Below the pieces are notes generated by a model. It was not told where the DNA came from and searched no databases. It saw nothing but the letters and a program-made list of their open reading frames with translations. Shown one piece after another: positions 24,424 to 32,778 of a stretch of 33,116 bases of DNA. This DNA is from Glycomyces arizonensis DSM 44726 (GTDB lineage Bacteria; Actinomycetota; Actinomycetes; Mycobacteriales; Micromonosporaceae), in assembly GCF_000482705.1 (NCBI RefSeq), contig NZ_KI519475.1, forward strand, positions 160,613 through 193,728, read 5' to 3'. The translations under genes and the position numbers were made by a program. Position 1 is the stretch's first letter, and each line of letters begins with the position of its first letter.

Positions 24424-25302
24424 TCATCCCTTCTCCGCGCCCGCCATGGCGCCGGCGACCAGGTAGCGCTGCATGATGACGAAGATGACCGTGATCGGCA
24501 CCGCCAGGAACACCGCTCCGGCCGCGAACGTGGTGAAGTCGTTGGCGTACTGGTCGGTGATCATGTCGAACAGTCCCAGCGCCACGGTCTGCTTGCTCCG
24601 GCTCTGGAGCAGCAGCCGCGGCAGGATGAAGTCCATCCACGGCATCGTGAACTGCATGACCGCCACGAACGCCAGCATCGGGCGCATCAAGGGCAGCATG
24701 ATCTTGCGGAAGATCGTGATCCGGCCGGCCCCGTCGAGGGCGGCGGCCTCGTCCAGGCTCGCCGGCAGGTTGTCGGTGTAGCCCTTCATGAGCCAGGTGT
24801 TGTACGGCAACGCGGCGGCGATGCCCACCAGCGCCACACCCGTCAGCGAGTCCAGCAGCCCGAAGTTGAGGAACAGCATGTAGACCGCGATCGCGGTCAG
24901 GAAGGAGGGGAACATCTGGAGCACGAGGATCGCCAGCATCCCGAACTTGCGGCCGCGGAACCGGATGCGGGCGAACACATACCCGCACAAGGCCGAGAGC
25001 GCGACACCGCCGACCATGTTGAACGTGGCGATATAGAGCGAATTGAGGTACCAGCGCCCGTAGCCGGTCTCCGTGAACAGGAAGACGTAGTTGTCGAACG
25101 ACGCGTCCTCGGGGATGGGGGTGGTGTTGGCCAGACCGCCGCCGGGACCGAAGGAGGCGCCCACGACCCACAACAGCGGGAAGACCACGATCACCGCGAC
25201 GACGAGGAGGCAGAGGTGGATGAAGACGCTGGAGACCCGCCCCTTGCGGCGTTCGCGCTCCACGATGTTGGCCGGCGTTTCCCGCTGTATCGTGCTGACC
25301 AT
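24424..25302 (-). CDS. ganQ: Galacto-oligosaccharide ABC permease, MalG/GanQ type
   Basis: A 292-residue inner-membrane permease with six predicted helices. The EAA loop reads AAALDGAGRITIFRKIMLPL, the contact with the ATPase. It belongs to the CUT1 sugar-importer family. Its ATG lies 2 nt after the ganP stop, so the two are translationally coupled. With ganP and the binding protein it forms an importer; no ATPase gene is present, so a shared MsiK/MsmX-type ATPase encoded elsewhere is expected. The substrate is inferred from the adjacent GH53 and GH42 genes. Confidence 0.92.
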   Translation of the reverse strand: MVSTIQRETPANIVERERRKGRVSSVFIHLCLLVVAVIVVFPLLWVVGASFGPGGGLANTTPIPEDASFDNYVFLFTETGYGRWYLNSLYIATFNMVGGVALSALCGYVFARIRFRGRKFGMLAILVLQMFPSFLTAIAVYMLFLNFGLLDSLTGVALVGIAAALPYNTWLMKGYTDNLPASLDEAAALDGAGRITIFRKIMLPLMRPMLAFVAVMQFTMPWMDFILPRLLLQSRSKQTVALGLFDMITDQYANDFTTFAAGAVFLAVPITVIFVIMQRYLVAGAMAGAEKG

Positions 25303-25304
25303 GG

Positions 25305-26738
25305 CTACAGCTCCCGAATCGCCCTGGAACGCCTGAGGTTCCAGACCGAGATAGTGCCGACGATGAAGAAGACGATGATGCTCATGACCGCGCCGATGTT
25401 GTACAGGCGATTGTCCAAGGTGAGTTTGAACAGCCAGGTGACGAGCAGGTCAGTGCTTCCGGCGAAGCGGTAATCGACGTTGTCCGGTCCGCCTTCGGTG
25501 AGGAAGTAGACCAGCCCGAAGTTGTTGAAGGCGGCCACGAACGCCAGGACGAGCAGGGGTGTGCACGTCCGCTGCACGATCGGGACGGTGACGTACCGCA
25601 ACTGCTGGAGCGTCCCGGCGCCGTCGATGCGGGCGGCCTCGTAGTAGCTGTCGGGGATGTTGGTGAGCACGCCGCCGACGAGCGCCATGAAGAACGGGAA
25701 GCCCAGCCACAGATTGACCAGGAGTGCGACGGCGCGGGCGAGGTTGGGGTTGGTGGGATCGGTGAACCAGTAGACGCGCTCGTCGGTCAGTCCGATGTCG
25801 ACCAGGAACTGGCTGATGGGGCCGAACTGGCCGTTGAACATCGCGCGGAACACCAGGGCCGAGACGATCCCGGGCACCGCCCAGGGAAGCAGGAAGATCG
25901 TGCGCCACACGCGCGGGAACCGGACCTTCTTGCTCGCGAGCAGGACGGCCAGGAGGAAGCCGGCGCAGTAGGTGGTGGCGGTCGCGAGGATCGCCCACAC
26001 GAACGTCCAGGCGAGCACGCCGAGGAACGTCCCGGTCCACGACGGCACCGTGAAGATCTGCGCGAAGGTGTCGAGTCCCACCCAGTTGACGAGGTTCATT
26101 GGCGGCAGGTTGTCGCGGTTGTAGTCGGTGAACGCGACCAGGACGCCGAAGGTGATCGGCAGCACCGACATGAAGACGATGAGCACCAGTCCTGGGGACA
26201 GGGCGATGTAGGCGAAGGCGCCTTCCCAGATCCTGCGGAAGTAGTCGGCTGAGCGCTCGGGGGCCTCCCCTGCGCCTAGGCGGGTGCGGCAGCGGGCGGC
26301 GTCGCGGACGGACCAGATCGCGACGATCGCGAGCAGGCAGAGCGTCAGCAGCGCGATGATCCCGTTGGCGAGCAGGACGATCGAGTTGTCGCCTTCGCTG
26401 AGCCCGGTGAGCGACATCTCCCGGGGCGTGTCACCGAGGGTGACGAGTCCCCACAGGCCCCTGACGAAGAAGCCGCCGTTGGCGCGGGCGGTGAATTCCA
26501 TTCCGGCGTAGTAGTTGCCGGTGACCATCTCCCAGGTGATGGCGGTCGCGTAGAACGCGAAGAAGAATGCGGCCTTGCCCGGCTGTCGGTTGATCAGCTG
26601 GCCGGTCCCCCACACCAGTGCCGAGGCGAGGCCCGGCACCGGTGCGGGGAGAGCGGAGCTCCCGGTATTCCCCGGTTCCCGCGGCGCTCGGCCGGGCGTC
26701 GGGACGCGAGGAGAAGGGGTCTTGGTGGTGCTCACCAT
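25305..26738 (-). CDS. ganP: Galacto-oligosaccharide ABC permease, MalF/GanP type
   Basis: A 477-residue permease, longer than ordinary CUT1 partners because of an N-terminal extension with extra helices (ALVWGTGQLINRQPGKAAFF and following), as in MalF/GanP. The core has the EAA-type loop YYEAARIDGAGTLQQLRYVT near residue 360. The first ~30 residues are Pro/Arg-rich and cytoplasmic. It starts 9 nt after the binding-protein stop and runs into ganQ with a 2-nt gap. The extended architecture supports assignment to the maltose/galacto-oligosaccharide branch. Confidence 0.92.
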   Translation of the reverse strand: MVSTTKTPSPRVPTPGRAPREPGNTGSSALPAPVPGLASALVWGTGQLINRQPGKAAFFFAFYATAITWEMVTGNYYAGMEFTARANGGFFVRGLWGLVTLGDTPREMSLTGLSEGDNSIVLLANGIIALLTLCLLAIVAIWSVRDAARCRTRLGAGEAPERSADYFRRIWEGAFAYIALSPGLVLIVFMSVLPITFGVLVAFTDYNRDNLPPMNLVNWVGLDTFAQIFTVPSWTGTFLGVLAWTFVWAILATATTYCAGFLLAVLLASKKVRFPRVWRTIFLLPWAVPGIVSALVFRAMFNGQFGPISQFLVDIGLTDERVYWFTDPTNPNLARAVALLVNLWLGFPFFMALVGGVLTNIPDSYYEAARIDGAGTLQQLRYVTVPIVQRTCTPLLVLAFVAAFNNFGLVYFLTEGGPDNVDYRFAGSTDLLVTWLFKLTLDNRLYNIGAVMSIIVFFIVGTISVWNLRRSRAIREL

Positions 26739-26747
26739 CGAATGGTC

Positions 26748-28088
26748 CTAAAGTCCGTGAAGTTCGGCGTAGGTCTCGACCGCCTTGGTCTGGGCGGCAT
26801 CGACATCGGACAGCTCGTCCCATACATCGACGACCATCGCGTCGCCGACCTCCCAGAAGTACTCCGGCACCTGCGGGACGAGTTCGGCCTGCGCGGACTG
26901 GGCCACGATGCCGGCCACGTGCGGGTCGTCGCCGATGCCCTCGATGCCCGAGAGCAGGTCCTCATTGAGCGCGGGAATCTCCCCAGTGGAGGCGTAGACC
27001 GCGGCGGCGCCTGCGTCGGAGGCCATGAAGTTGGCGAAGACGCGGGCGGCGGCCGGGTACTCCGAGTAGCCCGAGACGGCCGCGACGTGCATGCCGGCGA
27101 AGGTCGCGGCCGGATCGCCGCCTTCCGCGATCGGCATCGTGGTCACCCCGTATTCGAAGCCGTTCGCCTCGGCCCCTTCGTCGAAGAGCGAGAAGCTCCA
27201 GGGACCGGTGGTGACGTACGGGGTCTCGCCCTCGGCGAATCCCTCCTCGATGGTCTCCCAGGTGGAGTCGGCGCTGGGAACATCCCAGATCTCGCGCAGC
27301 CCCGCGTAGTACTCCAGCGCCTCGGCCAGACTCGGGTCGCCGAAGCCGGGGTCGTCGACGTTGCCGTCGGGGTAGACCCGCCAGCCCATGGTCGACAGGA
27401 TCGGGTAGGCGCGGTAGATCTCCATGGTGGACATGCGGATCGTCCACCGGTTGGAGGACGGGTCGTTGTACTCCTGGGCGAGCTCGGCGATCTCCTCCCA
27501 GGTGCCCGCGGGCTCAGGTGAGCCGGTGAGCTCTTCGAGGAGCGTCTTGTTGTACATCAGGGCCATCGACTCGGTGGTGACCGGGACGGCGTACATCTGG
27601 TCGTCCTGGGAGACCACACTGGTGAACGCCTCGTTCATGCGGCTCTTGAGGACGTCGGTGTAGTTGCCGAGGGGAGCCGCGGTGCCGTCGTCGATCGCGT
27701 CGGGAATCTCGTTGTACAAGGTCATGAAGACATCGGCGCCGGTCCCGGCTTCACCGGCCAGGGCCATCTTGCCGACCGCGTCGTGTTTGCCGACCAGCTC
27801 GTATTCGACCTTGACGCCGGGGTACTGCTCGTTGAACGCGGCGATGACGGCCTCGGCGCGCAGCTCGTCTTCGAACCAGACCTTGAGGGCCTGCTCGCCG
27901 GAGGCGATCTCCTCCTCCATCACGTACTGCTGGGCCTCTTCGTCCCATTCGAGGTCGCCGTCGGTCTCCTCACCCTCGGTGGGCCCGCCGCAGGCGGCGA
28001 GGGTTCCGGCGGTGGCGGTCAGGCCGCCGAGCGCGAGCAGGTTGCGGCGGTTCAGTGCCCGGTCGGCGGGGGATCCGTTGCTTCGCAT
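26748..28088 (-). CDS. ganS: Galacto-oligosaccharide-binding lipoprotein, MalE/GanS type
   Basis: A 446-residue solute-binding lipoprotein. The N-terminus has a twin-arginine-like NRRNLLALGG and a lipobox TLAAC with the modified cysteine at about position 33, followed by an acidic linker rich in E and D. The mature part has MalE-type features: VWFEDELRAEAVIAAFNEQY, MALAGEAGTGADVF, and MYAVPVTTESMALMYNKTLL. It heads the operon ganS-ganP-ganQ-GH53, transcribed divergently from GH42. The ligand (beta-1,4-galacto-oligosaccharides) is inferred from context; maltodextrin binding cannot be excluded from sequence alone. Confidence 0.9.
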   Translation of the reverse strand: MRSNGSPADRALNRRNLLALGGLTATAGTLAACGGPTEGEETDGDLEWDEEAQQYVMEEEIASGEQALKVWFEDELRAEAVIAAFNEQYPGVKVEYELVGKHDAVGKMALAGEAGTGADVFMTLYNEIPDAIDDGTAAPLGNYTDVLKSRMNEAFTSVVSQDDQMYAVPVTTESMALMYNKTLLEELTGSPEPAGTWEEIAELAQEYNDPSSNRWTIRMSTMEIYRAYPILSTMGWRVYPDGNVDDPGFGDPSLAEALEYYAGLREIWDVPSADSTWETIEEGFAEGETPYVTTGPWSFSLFDEGAEANGFEYGVTTMPIAEGGDPAATFAGMHVAAVSGYSEYPAAARVFANFMASDAGAAAVYASTGEIPALNEDLLSGIEGIGDDPHVAGIVAQSAQAELVPQVPEYFWEVGDAMVVDVWDELSDVDAAQTKAVETYAELHGL

Positions 28089-28143
28089 TCTCAGTCCTTA
28101 GTCTCGTTTTGAGGGGATCTGACGCTGGGCTCCAGCGGCAGAC

Positions 28144-28188
28144 CGTGAACGATTACATAAACATAGCGACATGGATCACTGAAAACAA
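28144..28188 (-). promoter_or_regulatory. Promoter and operator of the gan operon
   Basis: On the minus strand TTGTTT (28183-28188), 17 bp, TATGTT (28160-28165). The operator CGTGAACGATTACA (28144-28157) starts 2 bp downstream of the -10 and covers the transcription start. Confidence 0.68.
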
Positions 28189-28233
28189 GTCCAATATCAA
28201 GCTTATATAGACTTATGTCTGTATTTCTACTTC

Positions 28234-28247
28234 CTAGAACGATCACA
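28234..28247. promoter_or_regulatory. Central operator between gan operon and GH42
   Basis: CTAGAACGATCACA lies about 90 bp from the gan-operon operator and 70 bp from the GH42 operator (centre to centre). It could serve as an auxiliary site for repression of both divergent promoters. The flanking 28190-28230 stretch is unusually AT-rich. Confidence 0.6.
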
Positions 28248-28277
28248 ATTCTGAAACATCGGCTGGCGGGCGCCAGG

Positions 28278-28317
28278 TTGCCAACCTGTGCGGGCCGAGG
28301 TATTGTGCACGTTCACA
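28278..28317 (+). promoter_or_regulatory. Promoter and operator of the GH42 gene
   Basis: TTGCCA (28278-28283), 17 bp, TATTGT (28301-28306). The operator TGTGCACGTTCACA (28304-28317), with a near-perfect palindrome, overlaps the -10 and start point. The leader to the start codon is about 36 nt. Confidence 0.75.
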
Positions 28318-28348
28318 AGCACTCGCGCGAGAGACCCGGGAGACAGCG

Positions 28349-30331
28349 TTGAGGACGATTCGCTATGGAGGCGATTACAACCCCGAGCAGTGGCCTGAGG
28401 AGGTCTGGCACGAAGACGTCCGCCTCATGAAGGAGGCGGGCGTCAACCTCGTCAGCCTCGGGGTCTTCAACTGGGGCATCATCGAGCCCGCCCCCGGCGA
28501 GTACGACTTCACCGGCCTGGACCGGAGCATCGAGCTCCTGCACGAGAACGGGATCGGCGTCAACCTCGGCACCCCCACCTCCTCTCCGCCGGCCTGGCTG
28601 CGCCGCGCCCACCCCGAGATCCGCCTGGTCGACGTCGACGGGCGGACCCTGGCGGGAGGCACGCGCCACGGGGTGTGCCCCTCCTCGCCGGCCTACGGCG
28701 ACGCCTGCGCGAACATCGTCGAGCAGCTGGCCGCCCGCTACGGCTCCCACCCGGCCGTGGAGCTGTGGCACGTCCACAACGAATACGGCTGGGCGAATCT
28801 GGAGTGCTACTGCAAGGTCTCCGAACGGGCCTTCCACCGCTGGCTCGAAGACCGATACGGCGAGATCGACCGCCTCAACGATGCCTGGGGCACCGCGTTC
28901 TGGGGCATCGTCTACCGCTCCTTCGACCAGATCGAGGCCCCCGCCGCCGCCCCTCCCGGGGTCAACCCGGCCCTGCTCCTCGACTGGAAGCGGTTCTCGG
29001 GCGAGGCGCACCTGGCGAACTACCGGGTCCAGCGCGAGATCATCGCCCGCCACTCCGACGCCCCGGCGACCACGAACTTCATGATCCCCAACTGCGAGGG
29101 CATGGACTACTGGCGCTGGGCCGAGGCGGTCGACGTCGTCTCCAACAACCACTACCTCGTCGCCGAGCGGCCCGAGAACCACATCGAACTGTCCATGAGC
29201 GCCGACCTGGCCCGCGGCGTCGCCGGCGGACCTTGGATGGTCATGGAGCACTCCACGTCCGCGGTCAACTGGCAGGCCCGCAACCTCGCCAAAACCACCG
29301 GCGAGATGCGCCGCAACTCCCTGACCCATCTCGCGCGCGGCGCCGACGGGCTCATGTTCTTCCAATGGCGCGCTTCGCGGTCCGGGGCCGAGAAGTTCCA
29401 CTCCGCGATGCTTCCCCACGGCGGCACCGATACCCAGGTCTGGCGCGACGTCGTCGAGCTCGGAGGCGACCTCAAGCGGCTGTCCGGTGTGGTCGGGGCC
29501 GAGGTCGAGGCCGAGGTCGCCGTCCTGTGGGACTGGGAGTCCTGGTGGGCCCTCGAACTGGAGTGGCGTCCCTCGGTCGAGCTTGAGTTCCGTGAGCGCG
29601 TCGAGGCGTACTACTCCTCGCTGTGGCGCCAGCACGTCACCGTCGACTTCGCCCACCCCGAATCGGATCTGAGCCGCTACAAGCTCGTCGTCGCCCCCTC
29701 CTCGTACCTGCTCACCGCCGAGGCCGGCAAGAACCTGCGCGGCTACGTCGAGAAGGGCGGCCACCTGATCGTCTCCTATTTCTCTGGCGTGGTCGACGAG
29801 CACGACACCGTCCACGCGGGCGCCCACCCAGGAGCGCTGCGGGACGTCCTGGGCCTGTGGGTCGAGGAGTTCCACCCGCTGCCCGAAGACGGCTCGCTCA
29901 CGCTCGACTCGAGCGCGCGCGGGCGCATCTGGTCGGAGCGAATCCGTCTCGAGGGGGCCGAGGCCGCGGCCCGCTTCGCCGACGGCCCCGACGCCGGACA
30001 CCCCGCGATCACCCGCCACCGGCTCGGCCGGGGCACAGCCTGGTACGCGGCCACCGCGCTCGACGACGCCACCGGCCTGCGCGGCCTGCTCGCCGAGGCC
30101 CTCGACCGCGCCGAGGTCGCCCGGGTCGACGGCGTCCCCGAACAGGTCGAGATCGTCCGGCGCGGCCCGGCCTGCTTCCTGATCAACCACTCGGACCAGG
30201 ACGTCTCGGTCCCAGGCCTCCGGGGCGTGGACGCCCTCGACGGCACCGCCTACGACGGTGAGGTCGCCATCGCCGCAGGAGCGGTCGTCATCGTCCACAC
30301 CACCGGGGACACGCCGCCGCACCTGCCCTGA
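28349..30331 (+). CDS. ganA: Intracellular GH42 beta-galactosidase
   Basis: A 660-residue GH42 enzyme with no signal peptide: TIM barrel (about 1-385), trimerisation domain (about 390-600) and a small C-terminal beta domain. It opens with RYGGDYNPEQWPEEVW, the family hallmark. The acid/base is E145 (WHVHNEYG) and the nucleophile E300 (MVMEHSTS). Start is TTG at 28349, with GGGAG 6 nt upstream; no better start is in frame. In the cytoplasm it would hydrolyse beta-1,4-galacto-oligosaccharides brought in by the divergent ganSPQ importer, completing the pathway begun by the secreted GH53 enzymes. Confidence 0.95.
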   Translation: MRTIRYGGDYNPEQWPEEVWHEDVRLMKEAGVNLVSLGVFNWGIIEPAPGEYDFTGLDRSIELLHENGIGVNLGTPTSSPPAWLRRAHPEIRLVDVDGRTLAGGTRHGVCPSSPAYGDACANIVEQLAARYGSHPAVELWHVHNEYGWANLECYCKVSERAFHRWLEDRYGEIDRLNDAWGTAFWGIVYRSFDQIEAPAAAPPGVNPALLLDWKRFSGEAHLANYRVQREIIARHSDAPATTNFMIPNCEGMDYWRWAEAVDVVSNNHYLVAERPENHIELSMSADLARGVAGGPWMVMEHSTSAVNWQARNLAKTTGEMRRNSLTHLARGADGLMFFQWRASRSGAEKFHSAMLPHGGTDTQVWRDVVELGGDLKRLSGVVGAEVEAEVAVLWDWESWWALELEWRPSVELEFRERVEAYYSSLWRQHVTVDFAHPESDLSRYKLVVAPSSYLLTAEAGKNLRGYVEKGGHLIVSYFSGVVDEHDTVHAGAHPGALRDVLGLWVEEFHPLPEDGSLTLDSSARGRIWSERIRLEGAEAAARFADGPDAGHPAITRHRLGRGTAWYAATALDDATGLRGLLAEALDRAEVARVDGVPEQVEIVRRGPACFLINHSDQDVSVPGLRGVDALDGTAYDGEVAIAAGAVVIVHTTGDTPPHLP

Positions 30332-30333
30332 GC

Positions 30334-30390
30334 GGCCCGGCCGACCTCCCTGCTCCGTGCAATGCTCCACGGCATGGACTCGGCCGGGCC
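30334..30390. terminator. Bidirectional terminator between GH42 and the CE12 gene
   Basis: GGCCCGGCCGA (30334-30344) pairs perfectly with TCGGCCGGGCC (30380-30390), forming the outer stem of a long hairpin between two convergent genes. Confidence 0.7.
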
Positions 30391-30410
30391 TCGTCAGCGG
30401 CTCTCGCCGA

Positions 30411-31919
30411 TCAGCGGAACAGGTCGGCGGGAAGCATCTCCTGGGCCTGCAGCTCGTCGATCACCAATGCCGCGTACTCGGTCGCTCCGTGCTCGGAGAG
30501 GTGGGTGTTGTCGCCCTCCTCGTCGGTGAGGTACAGCGCCTTGGACCCTTCCGGGCCGAGTTCCTCGACCCGCTGCTTGGTGAGCGCGGTCAAGTCGACC
30601 AGGCTCACGCTCTCGGATTGAGCGAGCCGCCGCATCTCGGCGGGCAGGTCGACACCGAGCCCGTTGACGTGCAGGGCGACGCCGTTATTCAGTGTGCCGT
30701 CGTCGTTGAAGTGGCGACGGACGATCGGCGTGACGAGCACTGGGGTGCCGCCCTGGGCGCGCACTTGGTCGATCATGTTCGTGAGATTGGCGCGGAAGTC
30801 CGAGGCACTGGTCTGCTTGTCGTTGTGCCCGAACTGGATGAGCACGACGTCCCCCTGCTCGATGAGCGGGCGCATGGCCGGGAAGAGCCGTGAATTCGCA
30901 AGGAAGGATCCCGAGCTCTCCCCGGAGTCGGCGTAGTTGGCGACCGACAGGCCCTGGTTGAAGAACTGCGGCAGTTCCTGCCCCCACCCGGTGTACGGGA
31001 TCCATGCCTGGTCGCAGACGGTGGAGTCGCCTGCCATGAAGAGCTGCCGCTGAGTGGTGGCGGTGACGGTGAGGTCGCTCAGCCGCGGCGCCTGGCCGCC
31101 GAAGTACAGGTCGAGGCCCCGGCTGCCGGTGTCACCGGTCGGCTGACCCTCCGGGTTGCGGACGTTGACGGTGAATTGCACCGTCACCTGCTCCCCGGCC
31201 GCGGTCGGTGTCGCCCCGAGCATGGTGCGCCGGGTCTCGGCCTCGATGACGGTGGAGCCTGCCTGGTCACCGCCGAGGACGGCGGTGACGTCGTAAGTGC
31301 CGGGGGCGAAGTCGAAGTGACAGACGATGGGCGCGCTGCCGGTGCAGCCCTCGATCCCACCGTCTCCTCCCGAGTCGCCGTCGTCTACGGGGATGAGTTG
31401 GAACTGCTGGTTGGCTCCGCCGTTGGGCGTGTACTGACTGATACGAGCGCCGGGTTCGGTGGACTTCTCCCACACGTCCAGGGCCTTTCCGGAGAAGCGG
31501 TTCACGAACGTCGCGTATCCGCCGCTCTCCTGCACCTGCCACTGCTGGTTGGCGCTGTTCTGGTCGGTGTACTGGGCGATGGTGGCCCCATTGGCGGCAT
31601 TGCGCTCCCAGACGTCCAGCACCATATTGGAGTGCCGGGCCTGGATGCGGTAGTAGCCGCTGCCGGAGTCGACGAACCGGAACTGCTGGTTGGTCGAGTC
31701 GGTGCGGTGCTGTTGAAGGAGTTCGGCCCCGGTCTGCGTCGAGGCGCCCGCGATGTCGAGCACCAGGCCCGAGGACCTGGACTGGATGACGTACCAGGCT
31801 GTGGTGTCGGGAGCGGCCGAGGCCTTGACGGGTTGGAAGACGAAGAAGGACGTGACCGCTACCGCGGCCGCGATCAGTACTGACAGCGATCTCGGCCATC
31901 GACTTCGGAATGTTCGCAT
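30411..31919 (-). CDS. Secreted CE12 rhamnogalacturonan acetylesterase with N-terminal ricin-type lectin
   Basis: A 502-residue secreted esterase. Order: signal peptide (1-36, ending KASA), ricin trefoil (about 37-178), a short D/G linker, a small beta module with CTGSAPIVCHFDFAPGTYDV, then an SGNH hydrolase (about 290-500). Catalytic blocks: S299 in AGDSTVCDQ, G333, N366 in FGHNDKQ, D470 and H473 in DNTHLS. This is the YesT/RGAE type that removes acetyl groups from galacturonate in rhamnogalacturonan, clearing the way for PL11. GGAG lies 5-8 nt before ATG 31919; the frame is open further upstream without a signal peptide. The lectin half is closely similar to that of PL11, including the residues around the cleavage site. 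Confidence 0.93.
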   Translation of the reverse strand: MRTFRSRWPRSLSVLIAAAVAVTSFFVFQPVKASAAPDTTAWYVIQSRSSGLVLDIAGASTQTGAELLQQHRTDSTNQQFRFVDSGSGYYRIQARHSNMVLDVWERNAANGATIAQYTDQNSANQQWQVQESGGYATFVNRFSGKALDVWEKSTEPGARISQYTPNGGANQQFQLIPVDDGDSGGDGGIEGCTGSAPIVCHFDFAPGTYDVTAVLGGDQAGSTVIEAETRRTMLGATPTAAGEQVTVQFTVNVRNPEGQPTGDTGSRGLDLYFGGQAPRLSDLTVTATTQRQLFMAGDSTVCDQAWIPYTGWGQELPQFFNQGLSVANYADSGESSGSFLANSRLFPAMRPLIEQGDVVLIQFGHNDKQTSASDFRANLTNMIDQVRAQGGTPVLVTPIVRRHFNDDGTLNNGVALHVNGLGVDLPAEMRRLAQSESVSLVDLTALTKQRVEELGPEGSKALYLTDEEGDNTHLSEHGATEYAALVIDELQAQEMLPADLFR

Positions 31920-32058
31920 GACTGCTCCGTGCGTGCTGGGAGTGTTCGGTGATCCCCGCCGGGGAAGCGGAGGTGCGGAGTCGGCGGCGCGACCGTGCCC
32001 GGCGGGCCGTGTCTGCGTCATCGACATATCGCAATTCATCGATATTAAAGGTTGATTC

Positions 32059-32087
32059 AGCATACCTGTGAACGCTCCCAGAATCAA
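32059..32087 (-). promoter_or_regulatory. Promoter of the CE12 gene with operator in the spacer
   Basis: On the minus strand TTGATT (32082-32087), 17 bp, TATGCT (32059-32064). The operator TGTGAACGCTCCCA (plus reading, 32067-32080) fits wholly inside the spacer between -35 and -10, so repressor and RNA polymerase cannot bind together. Confidence 0.78.
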
Positions 32088-32099
32088 TGATTTCTCAAC

Positions 32100-32422
32100 G
32101 AGAATCCACGAATAACTACAGCAAGGCAACCTAATCGTCTGTCGGCTGCATGCTCGGGACTGATCGGAGTCGGCGAGGTCGGCGCGTTTGACTCACCCGC
32201 GCAATGAAGCCCACCGGTATGTGTGAGGGGCCTATCTGTGAGAAGGTTTCGAACTATGCCAGCGAAGTATCCGCAGGCCAGAAACTTTTCCTTGACCGGT
32301 TTTGGGGCGTCTGTCAGGCTGGCGGGGACTTTCGTGGTGTGCAGGACGGCGGTGGGTGGGTACAGAGGGGCGGAGTAGCGCCCCGGGCGCCGGCTGGGCG
32401 CCCTGCGGTGTCCCCGGGGTGG
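32100..32422. other. Intergenic stretch upstream of the CE12 promoter
   Basis: No gene with convincing coding character. The open frames have no usable starts and translate to Pro/Arg/His-rich sequence of the kind seen in antisense or non-coding GC-rich DNA. The sequence from about 32290 onward begins to resemble the tandem repeats that follow, and may be a third, more decayed copy. Confidence 0.4.
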
Positions 32423-32725
32423 TCTTGGGTCGGGCTTCAGGCGTATCAGCGATGCAGAGGTGGGAGGGTCCGGGGTGGCCTGTCGGTGCGGAGGCGCGGT
32501 CGGGTAGGGCTTCAAACGATCGGCGGCCGAGAGGTGGGCGGAGGCTGGACTGGGCTTTGTGTCCTTGAGGTTGTCTTCGGTTGGGCTTCAGGCGGTTCAG
32601 CGATGCAGCGGTGAGCGGGTGTCGGGGGTGGCCTGTCGGCGCGGAGGTTGGTGGTGGGGCTCGCCTGCGGTCCTTCCCTCTCGGGGTGTGGCGGCGGCTG
32701 GGGGGATGGCGTATGGGGCCGGTTC
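32423..32725. repeat. Two diverged ~151-bp tandem repeat units
   Basis: GGGCTTCAGGCG occurs at 32432 and 32583, followed in both by TCAGCGATGCAG, GGGGTGGCCTGTCGG (32472 and 32625) and a shared GCGGAGG. Later parts (AGAGGTGGGCGGAGGCTGG and its counterpart) are also similar. The period is 151-153 bp with many substitutions. On the minus strand both units can be read as SAPTGHP-containing peptides. I cannot tell whether the units are RNA, protein or inert DNA. Confidence 0.65.
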
Positions 32726-32778
32726 GGTGTCCGGGCACGGGGAAGGGCTCGAACCCTCTTGGGATTCGAGCTGAGCGC

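Noticed and set aside
28313..30370. Minus-strand open frame of 685 codons opposite GH42
   Set aside because: The plus strand encodes a complete GH42 with both catalytic glutamates; the antisense product resembles no family.
32204..32614. Overlapping plus- and minus-strand open frames in the repeat region
   Set aside because: Translations are low-complexity, starts are poor and frames shift between the repeat copies, so no single protein is supported.
32750..32774. GCTCGAA ... TTCGAGC inverted repeat before the partial right-edge gene's stop
   Set aside because: A 7-bp stem without supporting context; it could be a weak terminator but is too little to call.
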